64,000 nt of DNA from Planococcus soli (GCF_016881065.1 NZ_WXYN01000007.1:1-64000), one strand, 5' to 3'; numbered from the stretch's first letter, positions 26,203 through 33,795 are shown. A program made the numbers and translations. Notes: a model not told the origin generated them from the sequence alone.

Positions 26203-26219
26203 CGAGTCGGCTTTTTCTT
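26185..26219. terminator. Bidirectional terminator, convergent genes
   Basis: AAAAGCCGACTCG and CGAGTCGGCTTTT; contains the stop codon of the 92-residue protein and precedes the VOC gene stop at 26224. Confidence 0.9.
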
Positions 26220-26223
26220 TTCA

Positions 26224-27072
26224 TCAAACAACTAAACGAATCAGGTTGCCAGAAGGATCTTTCACTTCCCAGTAATCATCATATTGTGCAACTTCAGTTC
26301 CCATCGAACGCAGATTATCTGCCAGTTTATTTCGTTTTTCACTTTCAATTATTAACGTATAGTAATGCAGGCCTGCTGTTTTTTCGGGCAACGCCGGGAT
26401 GCCGGTGCCATTCCAAACATTCATGCCAATATGGTGATGATATTTCTGGTCAGCCAGGAACAAGGCCTGACCGCCCATGCTTGTAACCACTTCAAAACCA
26501 AGTCCATTTACGTAAAAATTTTTAGCATCCGCCAAGTTTGAAACATGCAAATGGATATGCCCCATTACTGTAGCAGCAGGCATCCCTTTCCACGGCTCTG
26601 ATGATTTTTGCGCCGCTTCCACTAAACCTTGGGCATCAATCGGGTCTACTGCCATCGAAACTTCATCGTTGCTCCAGTTCCATTGTTCCGGTTCACGATC
26701 ACGGTAAATTTCGATGCCGTTGCCTTCCGGATCCGACAGATACAAGGCTTCACTGACAAGGTGATCGGAAGAACCCAACTGAACTCCATTCTGGTGGAGG
26801 TGAACAAGAACTTTCCCTAAATCTTCTCTGCTCGGCACTAAAATCGCAAAATGGTACAGTCCTGCATAACGATCCTGTTTTGGTGCGATTCCTTCAATGG
26901 CCTCAAGCTTCAACAAGACCTTGCCGGCTGCACCCAACTCTACAATCGTCGGCGCTTCTGAAATCACTTCAAATCCAATGATTTCCTCGTAAAATTGTGT
27001 CATTTTCTTAATATCCATTACTTTTAATCCTACTTCACCTACATAAGTCACTGGCTTCTGATGAAAGTTCAT
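26224..27072 (-). CDS. Two-module VOC protein, CatE/MhqE-like extradiol dioxygenase relative
   Basis: 282 residues with two VOC modules (about 9-125 and 165-282). The second module starts MGHIHLHVSNL and has GLHYYTLI, which hold two metal-ligand histidines; the usual third ligand Glu in DPxGNxIEL is Arg here (DPSGNLIRL). The first module has Glu in the first position (GEVGLKV), His in GLYHFAI and Glu in DPEGNGIEIY. It is divergent from a YodB/CatR-like regulator, as B. subtilis catDE is CatR-controlled, suggesting a role in quinone or catechol stress. Confidence 0.82.
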   Translation of the reverse strand: MNFHQKPVTYVGEVGLKVMDIKKMTQFYEEIIGFEVISEAPTIVELGAAGKVLLKLEAIEGIAPKQDRYAGLYHFAILVPSREDLGKVLVHLHQNGVQLGSSDHLVSEALYLSDPEGNGIEIYRDREPEQWNWSNDEVSMAVDPIDAQGLVEAAQKSSEPWKGMPAATVMGHIHLHVSNLADAKNFYVNGLGFEVVTSMGGQALFLADQKYHHHIGMNVWNGTGIPALPEKTAGLHYYTLIIESEKRNKLADNLRSMGTEVAQYDDYWEVKDPSGNLIRLVV

Positions 27073-27089
27073 ATATCTCTCTCCCTTTA

Positions 27090-27104
27090 GTTACTTTATG
27101 TAAC
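27090..27104 (-). promoter_or_regulatory. Candidate operator downstream of the VOC promoter
   Basis: GTTAC-TTTAT-GTAAC inverted repeat lies just past the -10 box and over the expected start of transcription. A related palindrome AAGTAACTT (27134-27142) sits over the -35. Both fit binding by the divergent HxlR-type regulator. Confidence 0.55.
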
Positions 27105-27106
27105 CA

Positions 27107-27135
27107 ATTATATTTATTAAACTTAACACTGTCAA
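27107..27135 (-). promoter_or_regulatory. Consensus sigma-A promoter of the VOC gene
   Basis: On the minus strand, exact TTGACA, 17-base spacer, exact TATAAT. Confidence 0.85.
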
Positions 27136-27198
27136 GTAACTTAATTCCTTTAAAGAATCTACTATTTATGCTATTATTGGAGAAAAGGAGTGAGGAGT

Positions 27199-27528
27199 AT
27201 GGATACTTCCGTCATTTGCCCCCGTTTTGAGACAGCTATTTCTCTGCTCAGCCAACGCTGGACAGGTTTAATTATTTACCAATTATTATCCGGTCCCCAG
27301 CGCTTCAGCCATTTAACTGAAGTTATCGGCATCAGCGGCCGCCTTTTATCGGAACGCCTGAAAAATCTGGAAGCCGAAGGACTCGTTACACGAACCGTCT
27401 ACCCGGAAACACCCGTACGAATTGAATATGCATTGACCGAAAAAGGAATTTCCCTAAAACCGGTTATGGATGAAATCCAAAACTGGTCACAAATATGGGT
27501 AGAACCAACTGAAACAAGAAAAGTATAA
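27199..27528 (+). CDS. HxlR-family redox-sensing regulator (YodB/CatR-like)
   Basis: 109 residues from the ATG at 27199 (site AAAAGGAG). HxlR-type winged helix: LLSQRWTGLIIYQLLSGPQRF, LSERLKNLEAEGLVTRTVY. The N-terminal ICPRFETAISLL keeps the sensing Cys (Cys7) of B. subtilis YodB and CatR; the C-terminal cysteines of YodB are absent, as in CatR. Such regulators are inactivated by quinones and diamide. It is divergent from the VOC dioxygenase-like gene. Its last codons overlap the start of a hairpin repeat. Confidence 0.88.
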   Translation: MDTSVICPRFETAISLLSQRWTGLIIYQLLSGPQRFSHLTEVIGISGRLLSERLKNLEAEGLVTRTVYPETPVRIEYALTEKGISLKPVMDEIQNWSQIWVEPTETRKV

Positions 27529-27606
27529 GCGCCTGTGTAGCTCTGACAGGTGTAAGACGATTTGGCGAAACGGCATGTTTTCAGTCGTACAGCCGTATGG
27601 CTAAAC
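27512..27606. repeat. Decayed hairpin repeat overlapping the HxlR stop codon
   Basis: Starts AACAAGAAAAGTATAAGCGC and then TGTGTAGCTCTGACAGG, like the left arm of the repeat. The right half has diverged beyond full pairing. It begins inside the HxlR gene and supplies the stop codon. Confidence 0.7.
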
Positions 27607-27637
27607 CAGTTAATCGCACCATACTCCCTCTAAAACA

Positions 27638-27675
27638 AATAAGAGCTTATCCGGTAAACCGGATAAGCTCTTATT
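27638..27675 (-). terminator. Terminator of the PAS-STAS gene
   Basis: AATAAGAGCTTATCCGGT pairs with ACCGGATAAGCTCTTATT. Confidence 0.9.
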
Positions 27676-28437
27676 TTATTTTGCCTGCAGTTGTATGATG
27701 TGTTTTAATCCTTCATGGGCTGTACTGAATATCGGAGTCTTGCTGTCCAATTGGACAATTGACATGGCCAGCTTTGGGCTGATCCCGACAAGTATGCAGG
27801 TGGCTCCTATCAAGTTCAGCGTATCAGTCATCATTTGAATCTGATAGCGGACCTGATTTTCGAACTCCTTGATACCGCTCAAATCGATTAAGACGTACTC
27901 GATTTGCTTCTCAGAACATTCCATTAAAACTGTCGCGATCAATTGATCTGTACGATTTTTGTCAAAGTCTCCGATTAAAGGCAAGGCAATCGTCTTGTCC
28001 CAGATGTTCAGAATGGGAATCGACAGCTCCTTGATCAATTGCGCACTTCGCTTCTGCTCTTCTGCTTGCATCGTAACATCCATCAGCATAACGATATAGC
28101 CCTCAGGTTCATCGCTGCTTCCCATGATGGGAGTGATCACAATATCGGTCATCACTTGATTTCGGATTGTAATGCGCGTTCGATGAACTCCGGTTAGTTT
28201 CTGCATAATCTTGTTCTGATGCTCCGGACGCTCGTGGAAATCATCCATGTTCATCCCAATCATTGCTTCGCAATCCGGCATGCCATATAAAGGAGCGACT
28301 TCACCCATTAATCGGCATGCTTCGGTATTCATCCATCTGATGGTATAGGAACTATCTGCAATAATGATGGTTTCCCCGATAACATCCAGGGCGTTCAGTA
28401 AAAGTATATTTTCCGGGATCTTTCCTATAGCTGGCAT
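27676..28437 (-). CDS. PAS-STAS domain protein (RsbR-paralogue-like)
   Basis: 253 residues: a PAS sensor (about residues 15-120, with LDVIGETIIIADSSYTIRWM) followed by a STAS domain (about 135-250; YVLIDLSGIKEF). RsbR paralogues have this layout with different N-terminal sensors and form stressosomes with RsbS and RsbT that control sigma-B. The STAS segment lacks the pair of phospho-Thr residues clear in RsbR, so a separate signalling role is possible. It stands alone with no rsb genes nearby. Confidence 0.75.
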   Translation of the reverse strand: MPAIGKIPENILLLNALDVIGETIIIADSSYTIRWMNTEACRLMGEVAPLYGMPDCEAMIGMNMDDFHERPEHQNKIMQKLTGVHRTRITIRNQVMTDIVITPIMGSSDEPEGYIVMLMDVTMQAEEQKRSAQLIKELSIPILNIWDKTIALPLIGDFDKNRTDQLIATVLMECSEKQIEYVLIDLSGIKEFENQVRYQIQMMTDTLNLIGATCILVGISPKLAMSIVQLDSKTPIFSTAHEGLKHIIQLQAK

Positions 28438-28526
28438 GTGTTACCACCTTATCTACTGATTTCCACTTGCTTGTGTTCATCTATTATGCCATAACAGCAC
28501 AAAAATTAACCATTCTTTCAAAAACT

Positions 28527-30158
28527 TTATTTTACAGCAGCTGCGACTTTTTCTCTTGCAGCTGAATAGTTGCCGTCAAATCGTTCGACCGTTTCGTTTC
28601 TTAGCCAATACGTCACTGGAAACAGCTTATCCAGAAAATAACGATCGTGGGAAACTGCGATAATGGTTCCTGGAAATTCACTTAAGGCATCTTCCATCAC
28701 TTCTTTTGCTTCCAGATCGAGATGATTCGTGGGCTCATCCAAAATCAGCAGATTGTGGTTTTGATGCATCAATTGAGCGAGTCGAAGCCTCATTCGCTCG
28801 CCTCCGCTCAGCTGCCGAACCGGCTCGAAAACCATATTTCCGAAGAATAGGAATTTAGCCAACATTGGCCGTGCATCATATTCTGAAACGGCAACCACGT
28901 CGCGGAATTCTTCAATAATTGTTCGATCATTATCCATCTCCAACGTGTGCTGTGACAGATAACCGATCGACAAGCCGCTGCCCAGCTTCACTTCGCCTGC
29001 GTCAGCATGCCCTTGGCCCACCAGCATGTTGAGCAGGGTTGTTTTTCCTGACCCATTGGAGCCTACAATTGCCGCGCGGTCTCCATAGCGTATATGCATC
29101 GAAACATCATGGAATAAAATTCGGCCTCCGAACTCTTTCCAAATTCCGTCAAGAAAAACGACGTCTTTACCGCTGCGTCCATCTATTTTGAAATCAAGTG
29201 CCATCTGTTTTTTTGATAATACCGGGCGGTCGAGAAGTTCGATGCGATTTAGGGCTTTTTCTATACTTTTCGCTTGTCGATGCATTCCTGCGTTTGGCGG
29301 ATTGGCCCGGTTGGCCCACTCCTTCAGCCGTTTAATGGTTTCTTTCATCTTTTGAATTTTCTTCTGCTGATCTTGGTATTGCTGGAATTCAATCAGCAGG
29401 CGAGCTTCCCGCTCTTTGACATAGTTTGAATAATTACCGGCATATTGAATCAAGTCCCCTTGGTCCAGCTCCCAAATATGAGTGACGGTTTCATCCAGAA
29501 AATAGCGGTCGTGGGAAACCAGGACGACCGTTCCTTTGTAATGGCTGATGAATGCACCTAACCATTCAATAGCTTCCAGATCCAAGTGGTTTGTCGGTTC
29601 ATCCAGCAGCAACAAATCGGGTTTCTGCAAAAGCAGCTTTGCCAAGCCCACTTTTGTTTTTTCCCCTCCGCTCAGATGTCCCCATTGCTCAAATTTCAGT
29701 TGTTTGATTTTCAATCCATTCAGCACCTGATCAATCTTCAGATCAATGTCGTAGCCGCCGCGCTGAATAAAATCATCCTGCAACGTGCCATAGCGCAGAA
29801 GCAGACGTTCCAACTCTTCTGAAGATGCCTTTTCCATCTCGTGTTCCATCTTTGTCAGCTGCTGCTGGATAAGCGTCAGTTCTGAAAACACAGTGATCAT
29901 CAGCTGCTCTACAGTCTGCTCTCCCTTTTCCACAGGCGACTGTTCCAGCAAGCCGATGCTGCAGTCTTTTTTCCATGTCACAACTCCCTCAGTGGGCTGT
30001 AAGGTTCCAGCCAAAACATTCAAAAGAGTAGTTTTCCCTTCTCCGTTTCGTCCGACAAGACCGATGCGCTGACCGTACATCACTTCCCCTTTTATTTGGT
30101 TGAATAGTTTTTGCGTCGCAAAATGGCACAGTATTTGTTGAAATTGGCTAATGATCAT
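28527..30158 (-). CDS. ABC-F ATPase, probable ribosome-protection protein
   Basis: 543 residues with two ATPase modules: Walker A GRNGEGKTT (36-44) and GSNGSGKTT; signatures LSGGEKTKVGLAK and LSGGERMRLRLAQ; Walker B LLLLDEPTNHLD and LLILDEPTNHLD. The Lys/Arg-rich linker between them (about residues 225-305) matches the P-site tRNA interaction motif of ABC-F proteins. No transmembrane domain is present. Size is close to B. subtilis ExpZ and VmlR. The leader upstream suggests induction by ribosome-targeting antibiotics; the drug class cannot be read from sequence. Confidence 0.88.
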   Translation of the reverse strand: MIISQFQQILCHFATQKLFNQIKGEVMYGQRIGLVGRNGEGKTTLLNVLAGTLQPTEGVVTWKKDCSIGLLEQSPVEKGEQTVEQLMITVFSELTLIQQQLTKMEHEMEKASSEELERLLLRYGTLQDDFIQRGGYDIDLKIDQVLNGLKIKQLKFEQWGHLSGGEKTKVGLAKLLLQKPDLLLLDEPTNHLDLEAIEWLGAFISHYKGTVVLVSHDRYFLDETVTHIWELDQGDLIQYAGNYSNYVKEREARLLIEFQQYQDQQKKIQKMKETIKRLKEWANRANPPNAGMHRQAKSIEKALNRIELLDRPVLSKKQMALDFKIDGRSGKDVVFLDGIWKEFGGRILFHDVSMHIRYGDRAAIVGSNGSGKTTLLNMLVGQGHADAGEVKLGSGLSIGYLSQHTLEMDNDRTIIEEFRDVVAVSEYDARPMLAKFLFFGNMVFEPVRQLSGGERMRLRLAQLMHQNHNLLILDEPTNHLDLEAKEVMEDALSEFPGTIIAVSHDRYFLDKLFPVTYWLRNETVERFDGNYSAAREKVAAAVK

Positions 30159-30241
30159 GTTCCTCTTCCTCTCACTTGAAGAGACGCATGCACAGCAAAA
30201 AAGGCACGCCAGGAGGCATGCCTTTGCTAAAATCCGTTTGC
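30159..30241 (-). promoter_or_regulatory. Attenuator region of the ABC-F gene
   Basis: In transcript order: terminator hairpin AAAGGCATGCC/GGCGTGCCTTT with T6 (+ strand positions 30194-30227), then GTCTCTT, which can pair with AAGAGAC at the leader ORF end, then CTCTTC facing GAAGAG of the ribosome site. Ribosome position on the leader ORF could switch between the hairpins. Inferred by analogy with vmlR, msr and erm leaders. Confidence 0.7.
30194..30227 (-). terminator. Leader terminator upstream of the ABC-F gene
   Basis: GCAAAGGCATGCC, a short loop, GGCGTGCCTTTTTTGC read on the minus strand; it lies between the leader ORF and the ABC-F start, about 35 bases from the ABC-F start. Confidence 0.85.
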
Positions 30242-30254
30242 AGGCAGATGTCTC

Positions 30255-30392
30255 TTACTGGTAATTTTCACTCGATGCAGTTGGCTGAAAAAGGACAGAC
30301 TTGTCCCGTACAGCTGCTGCAGTGAAAGTAACGCCATGAAGAATGTATAGATATTCCTGACATTCTGTCATGCGCTTACCAGTTTGATTCAT
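30255..30392 (-). CDS. 45-codon leader ORF of the ABC-F gene
   Basis: Begins MNQTGKRMTECQEYLYILHG after a near-perfect AAGGAGGTG ribosome site and ends ASSENYQ. It is the only ORF between the promoter and the terminator, and its stop codon overlaps the AAGAGAC pairing segment. I read it as a regulatory leader peptide whose translation senses ribosome inhibition. It has no known family, and an independent role is possible. Confidence 0.75.
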   Translation of the reverse strand: MNQTGKRMTECQEYLYILHGVTFTAAAVRDKSVLFQPTASSENYQ

Positions 30393-30421
30393 CCTACCCA
30401 CCTCCTTCATTTATTTCTTAT

Positions 30422-30450
30422 ATCATACATTTCCTGCTGTTTTCCGTCAA
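30422..30450 (-). promoter_or_regulatory. Promoter of the ABC-F leader
   Basis: On the minus strand TTGACG, 17-base spacer, TATGAT. A perfect 9-base inverted repeat, TTCCGTCAA-TAAT-TTGACGGAA (30442-30463), overlaps the -35. Confidence 0.7.
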
Positions 30451-30564
30451 TAATTTGACGGAATATTCTTTTTTATCTTTTTCTCCGCTTAAAAGTAGGT
30501 ATAAATTCCTTAAAATCGGGAAACATTAAAGTAACAGCATTTCAGCAGAGAGGGGGATCAGGAA

Positions 30565-30876
30565 ATGTCCATGTATTCCAAGTTGGCTTTTGACAACGAT
30601 ACCCGAAAAGTAGAAAAGGCTTTGAAAAAGTACGAAGACAAAAAGACTGAAGCTTTGGTGTTGCTGGCGGAAATTGACATGCTTGAAAAAATGGAAGATG
30701 TACAGGACGCAGAGCTATGGAGACGGCAATCAATGAAGGAAAAGTTAGTGGCAGTAGAACGACAGCGAAGAGGATTAAAAGAAACCATTACAAACTACGT
30801 AGAAAAGTACGGAGATCAGGACCTTCATCGCTATACGGAACTGCTGATGGAGCTTGAAAATGACAAGGCAAAATAA
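30565..30876 (+). CDS. Coiled-coil hypothetical protein
   Basis: 103 residues, highly charged with a heptad-like helical pattern (YSKLAFDNDTRKVEKALKKY, VAVERQRRGLKETITNYVEK). Soluble, no cysteines, no known family. Ribosome site GAGAGGGGG 9-10 bases before the ATG; a second ATG two codons later is also possible. Followed by its own terminator. It probably forms a helical bundle; function is unknown. Confidence 0.7.
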   Translation: MSMYSKLAFDNDTRKVEKALKKYEDKKTEALVLLAEIDMLEKMEDVQDAELWRRQSMKEKLVAVERQRRGLKETITNYVEKYGDQDLHRYTELLMELENDKAK

Positions 30877-30914
30877 ACAAAAACAGGGATCCTGATGGAT
30901 TCCTGTTTTTGTTT
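30875..30914. terminator. Terminator between coiled-coil gene and corA
   Basis: AAACAAAAACAGG pairs with CCTGTTTTTGTTT; T-rich on both sides. Confidence 0.85.
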
Positions 30915-31854
30915 ATTCTTTTCCCGAAGAATTTTTGCCAATCGATTGAAGGATATCCCCCATCCATCCCTTTCGTTTCAAATAAAGATACAGGACGAAG
31001 GTCGAACCAATAATCACGAGCAACGCCCCAATGTAACCGAACTGCCATTTCAATTCTGGCATGTTTTCAAAATTCATTCCCCAAAGGGCCCCCCATGCCA
31101 TAATCGGTGTGAACAAAGTGGTTAGGACCGTTAAAGTTTTCATGATTTCGTTGCCTCGGTAATTGGCCACTACATTTTCGATATCAACCATGTTATTGAC
31201 TTCGTCCTCGTAAGAATTGACGAGCATAACACAGCGTCCAATGCGGATAGCCGTCCGTTGGTATTCAGTTTCTTCCGTGACACTTTTCCCAAACGTTTCT
31301 TCAATCGCCATTTTGATTTCCTGGAACCCCATGATCAGGTGCTTCCATAAGAGAATTTCATGACGTACATTTTCGATTTTCTCTAAAGTTTTTTTATTGT
31401 TTTTCTCTTTGATTGCCCACAGCAAATCATGCAGGCGCTCTTCAAAACTATCAATTTTATGTAATATAGAAGCTACCATTTCGCCTAGGATGATCATCAT
31501 CACTTCTACAGAAGAGGCAGCGCCTTCCATTTGATGCAAAATTTCTTCTTTCTCCAAATCTGCATCTTTTTCGAAATCAATTTTATTCGTAACAAAGACT
31601 TCATGGGACAAATAGAAATGAAAAACCTCACGTGAACCTTCAGACGTTGCACTTTGCCGGTAAATCAAGGAACCCCACAGCGATTCCTTTCCGCTTTCGA
31701 TAGTATGTGTATGAAGGATATTCACTGCAGGATTTTTTGATTTGTCGATCCATCTGAGCATTTTTTCATTTTTGGGAAGGAATTTGCGGAAGCTATAGTC
31801 TTCGACACCGTCCTCCTCATGCCAAACTGCATTTTCAAACGTATAATGCGGCAT
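30913..31854 (-). CDS. CorA-family divalent metal transporter
   Basis: 313 residues from the ATG at 31854, 8 bases past AAAGGAG; ATGs at 31860 and 31890 are less well placed. A long acidic and basic helical cytoplasmic domain leads to two C-terminal membrane helices. The selectivity signature GMNFENMPE (YGMNFxNMPE in classic CorA) is present near residue 266, and the C-terminus ends in a basic tail. The family carries Mg2+ (or Co2+, Zn2+ in some members). It overlaps no other gene. Confidence 0.85.
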   Translation of the reverse strand: MPHYTFENAVWHEEDGVEDYSFRKFLPKNEKMLRWIDKSKNPAVNILHTHTIESGKESLWGSLIYRQSATSEGSREVFHFYLSHEVFVTNKIDFEKDADLEKEEILHQMEGAASSVEVMMIILGEMVASILHKIDSFEERLHDLLWAIKEKNNKKTLEKIENVRHEILLWKHLIMGFQEIKMAIEETFGKSVTEETEYQRTAIRIGRCVMLVNSYEDEVNNMVDIENVVANYRGNEIMKTLTVLTTLFTPIMAWGALWGMNFENMPELKWQFGYIGALLVIIGSTFVLYLYLKRKGWMGDILQSIGKNSSGKE

Positions 31855-31888
31855 TATCATGTCTCCTTTCGACCGTTCGGCGCGATGC

Positions 31889-31914
31889 AAAAAGCAAGCC
31901 AGTACTTGGCTTGC
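31889..31914 (-). terminator. Terminator of the 55-residue gene
   Basis: GCAAGCCA and TGGCTTGC arms, T-run on the minus strand, between the small gene and corA. Confidence 0.8.
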
Positions 31915-32082
31915 CTACTCTTTTTGCTGCGTATTGTCCTTGTATTTTTCATTCGAGTTTTCCTTGTATTCCAAATCCCTGTTCGGCATCGGGTCCATAT
32001 CCTTTTCAGGCGGCATATTCCGGCGCGGCTCAACTTCTGGAATCAGCTCTTCGCCTTCTTTGCTTTTACGGTCTTTCTTCAT
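31915..32082 (-). CDS. Small charged hypothetical protein (55 residues)
   Basis: A short ORF (MKKDRKSKEGEELIPEVEP...) with a strong AAGGAGGTG site 7 bases before its ATG and a terminator directly after its stop codon. Extremely hydrophilic, Glu/Lys/Asn-rich and likely unstructured. No family recognised. The ribosome site and terminator together argue for a real gene. Confidence 0.7.
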   Translation of the reverse strand: MKKDRKSKEGEELIPEVEPRRNMPPEKDMDPMPNRDLEYKENSNEKYKDNTQQKE

Positions 32083-32159
32083 CCAAAACACCTCCTTGGA
32101 CTTCTGTTATACGGTAAATACCCGTTTTATTTTTTTATAATCCAAGGAAACGATTTTGC

Positions 32160-32573
32160 TTATTGAACGGCCAGTGATTCAATAAGCGCTGCATCATCCG
32201 GATACGCCATCTCCAAGTTTCCGAGTTCAGAAATCGGTTTCCAGGCAACTGCCTCTATCCATTCGTCGCCGTCTTGCAAGGCGATTACACCACCTGTCAC
32301 TTCCACTTTGAAATAAGTAACTTCAAAGGAAACTGCCGAGTCTTCGTACTGACCAGCTCTGATGTTCAACTTCTCTACGACACGAACTGTCAAGCCAGTC
32401 TCTTCAAAGAACTCCCTCGTACAGCATTGTTCCACTGTTTCGCTCTCTTCAAGACCGCCCGCTGGAACTGTCCACTTTTTTTCCTCACCGGGAACGCCTT
32501 GCAACACCAATAACACTTCGTTTTTTTCGTTGACGCACACGCCCGCTGCGCCTTGCCAATTCGACATTTTCAT
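32160..32573 (-). CDS. NUDIX hydrolase
   Basis: 137 residues with a nearly complete Nudix box, GGLEESETVEQCCTREFFEETG (conserved Gly-Gly, Glu, Arg-Glu, Glu-Glu-Thr-Gly; residues 40-61). Members hydrolyse nucleoside diphosphates linked to another moiety; the substrate is unknown. Site GGAGAG precedes the start by about 6 bases. Confidence 0.9.
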   Translation of the reverse strand: MKMSNWQGAAGVCVNEKNEVLLVLQGVPGEEKKWTVPAGGLEESETVEQCCTREFFEETGLTVRVVEKLNIRAGQYEDSAVSFEVTYFKVEVTGGVIALQDGDEWIEAVAWKPISELGNLEMAYPDDAALIESLAVQ

Positions 32574-32699
32574 GAGATCTCTCCTATAGCTTTTTCAATA
32601 CAAGCAGTTTTCTTCTTTGTTAGGCACTACACTGCCAGCTCTTTTTACGTTACCACACATTTCAGCACACGGGAGGGGGTTGTGCAAATAATTCAGAGC

Positions 32700-32731
32700 A
32701 AAACAAAACAGCTTGCCGAAGCAAGCCGTTT
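32700..32731 (-). terminator. Terminator of the GNAT gene 32743-33216
   Basis: AAACGGCTTGC and GCAAGCTGTTT on the minus strand with a TTCG loop and T-rich tail. Confidence 0.8.
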
Positions 32732-32742
32732 AACCGGGGGCC

Positions 32743-33216
32743 TTACTCTGCCTTTTTTCTTTGTTCCTGTTCCAGTACAATGCCATGAGTCGCATCCGGC
32801 AGGCCAAGATCTCCTGAGAAACCATTTGCTCTGTAGAAGGCATCCGCTGAAGAGGAGTCTGTCCGGACAACTAGTTCGCGGAAATGTCCATGTGCATCCT
32901 TTAGAATTTGCTGCAATAATTTCGTTCCGATTCCTTGCCGGCGGGCATTTGCAGAAATATAAAATCTTCGCAGCCTGCCTACACCTTCTTTAGTGGAATA
33001 AGGGTCGCGGTTTAAACCGCCGATTGCCACTAGATGATTATGATGATCCCACACTCCGTATAGCACTTCGCCTGTTTTATTGAATGTATTGCTTCCATCT
33101 TCGTACTGGTCGACGAGCCTTCTCAAAAAACGATAGCCCTCTGCTTCACTTTCTTCCACCAGCTTTGAAACGTCTACTTGCTGTAAGTCCTGGATTTCTT
33201 TGATTTCTACTGCCAT
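32743..33216 (-). CDS. GNAT-family N-acetyltransferase
   Basis: 157 residues: acetyl-CoA loop RRQGIGTKLLQQIL near residue 91, preceded by LRRFYISANA and followed by the TDSSSADAFYRANGF strand-helix pair. Substrate unknown. Ribosome site GAGGAGG 7 bases before the ATG. Confidence 0.9.
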   Translation of the reverse strand: MAVEIKEIQDLQQVDVSKLVEESEAEGYRFLRRLVDQYEDGSNTFNKTGEVLYGVWDHHNHLVAIGGLNRDPYSTKEGVGRLRRFYISANARRQGIGTKLLQQILKDAHGHFRELVVRTDSSSADAFYRANGFSGDLGLPDATHGIVLEQEQRKKAE

Positions 33217-33341
33217 GTCGCATCCTCCTCATTATGGATAACCATTTCCACTTGCGGATTTCCTGCCATTAGCTTGCTCTTTCAGTGTATAGCAGTTAGG
33301 TTTCGATTGCCAATAAATATCAGAATTTTCTTTCAACATAA

Positions 33342-33381
33342 ACAAAACAGACTGCATGTCCTAAATTGCAGGCTGTTTTGT
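33342..33381 (-). terminator. Terminator of the former tat locus
   Basis: ACAAAACAGCCTGCA and TGCAGTCTGTTTTGT on the minus strand, a few bases after the tatC remnant stop codon. Confidence 0.75.
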
Positions 33382-33384
33382 ATA

Positions 33385-33510
33385 TCAAACTGAATCTTCA
33401 ATTGCTGATTTCCTATCTTCTGTTTTCTTGATGATGAAAATGCTCGCTTCATAGAGGCTCGCCATTGGAAGAAAGACCAGCAGATGGCTCAGAAAATTCG
33501 GTGTGCAGAA
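33385..33510 (-). pseudogene. 3' remnant of tatC
   Basis: About 42 codons ending in a stop; the encoded piece TPNFLSHLLVFLPMASLYEA and the following SIFIIKKTEDRK match the last membrane helix and tail of TatC (compare Bacillus TatC TPPELLSHMMV...LYEISI). The start, all earlier helices and most of the gene are missing, so the Tat translocase cannot work from this locus. It overlaps the Tat-substrate remnant in another frame. Confidence 0.7.
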
Positions 33511-33635
33511 GTTGAACCCGCATTCTGCTGATTGGTATTGGCGCCGATAATTCCTTCACCGATCAATGCACCCTTTGCAATACCTAAAATTTTTAAAAAG
33601 TCACGCCGTGAAAAGTTCTTTTCTTTTTTTGCCAT
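33489..33635 (-). pseudogene. N-terminal remnant of a Tat-exported protein
   Basis: 48 codons with an intact AAGGGGGA ribosome site. The N-terminus KNFSRRDFLKILGIAKGALI is a textbook twin-arginine signal peptide. The reading frame stops at 33489, and the DNA around 33490-33545 already carries the tatC remnant in another frame. Read as a substrate gene joined to the tatC end by deletion. The truncated peptide may still be made. Confidence 0.65.
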
Positions 33636-33795
33636 TACGCTGTCCCCCTTGTGATGATTAAAGTTCAGGAAATTACAACAAAATTCCCCAATTTACAATA
33701 AGGCAGCCCTTCAAAATATCAGGACTGCCTTGAACTTAATTATGTATACAAAAAAGCCAAGGGAATGAACACCTCGGCTGTGTAGCATTATGGTA

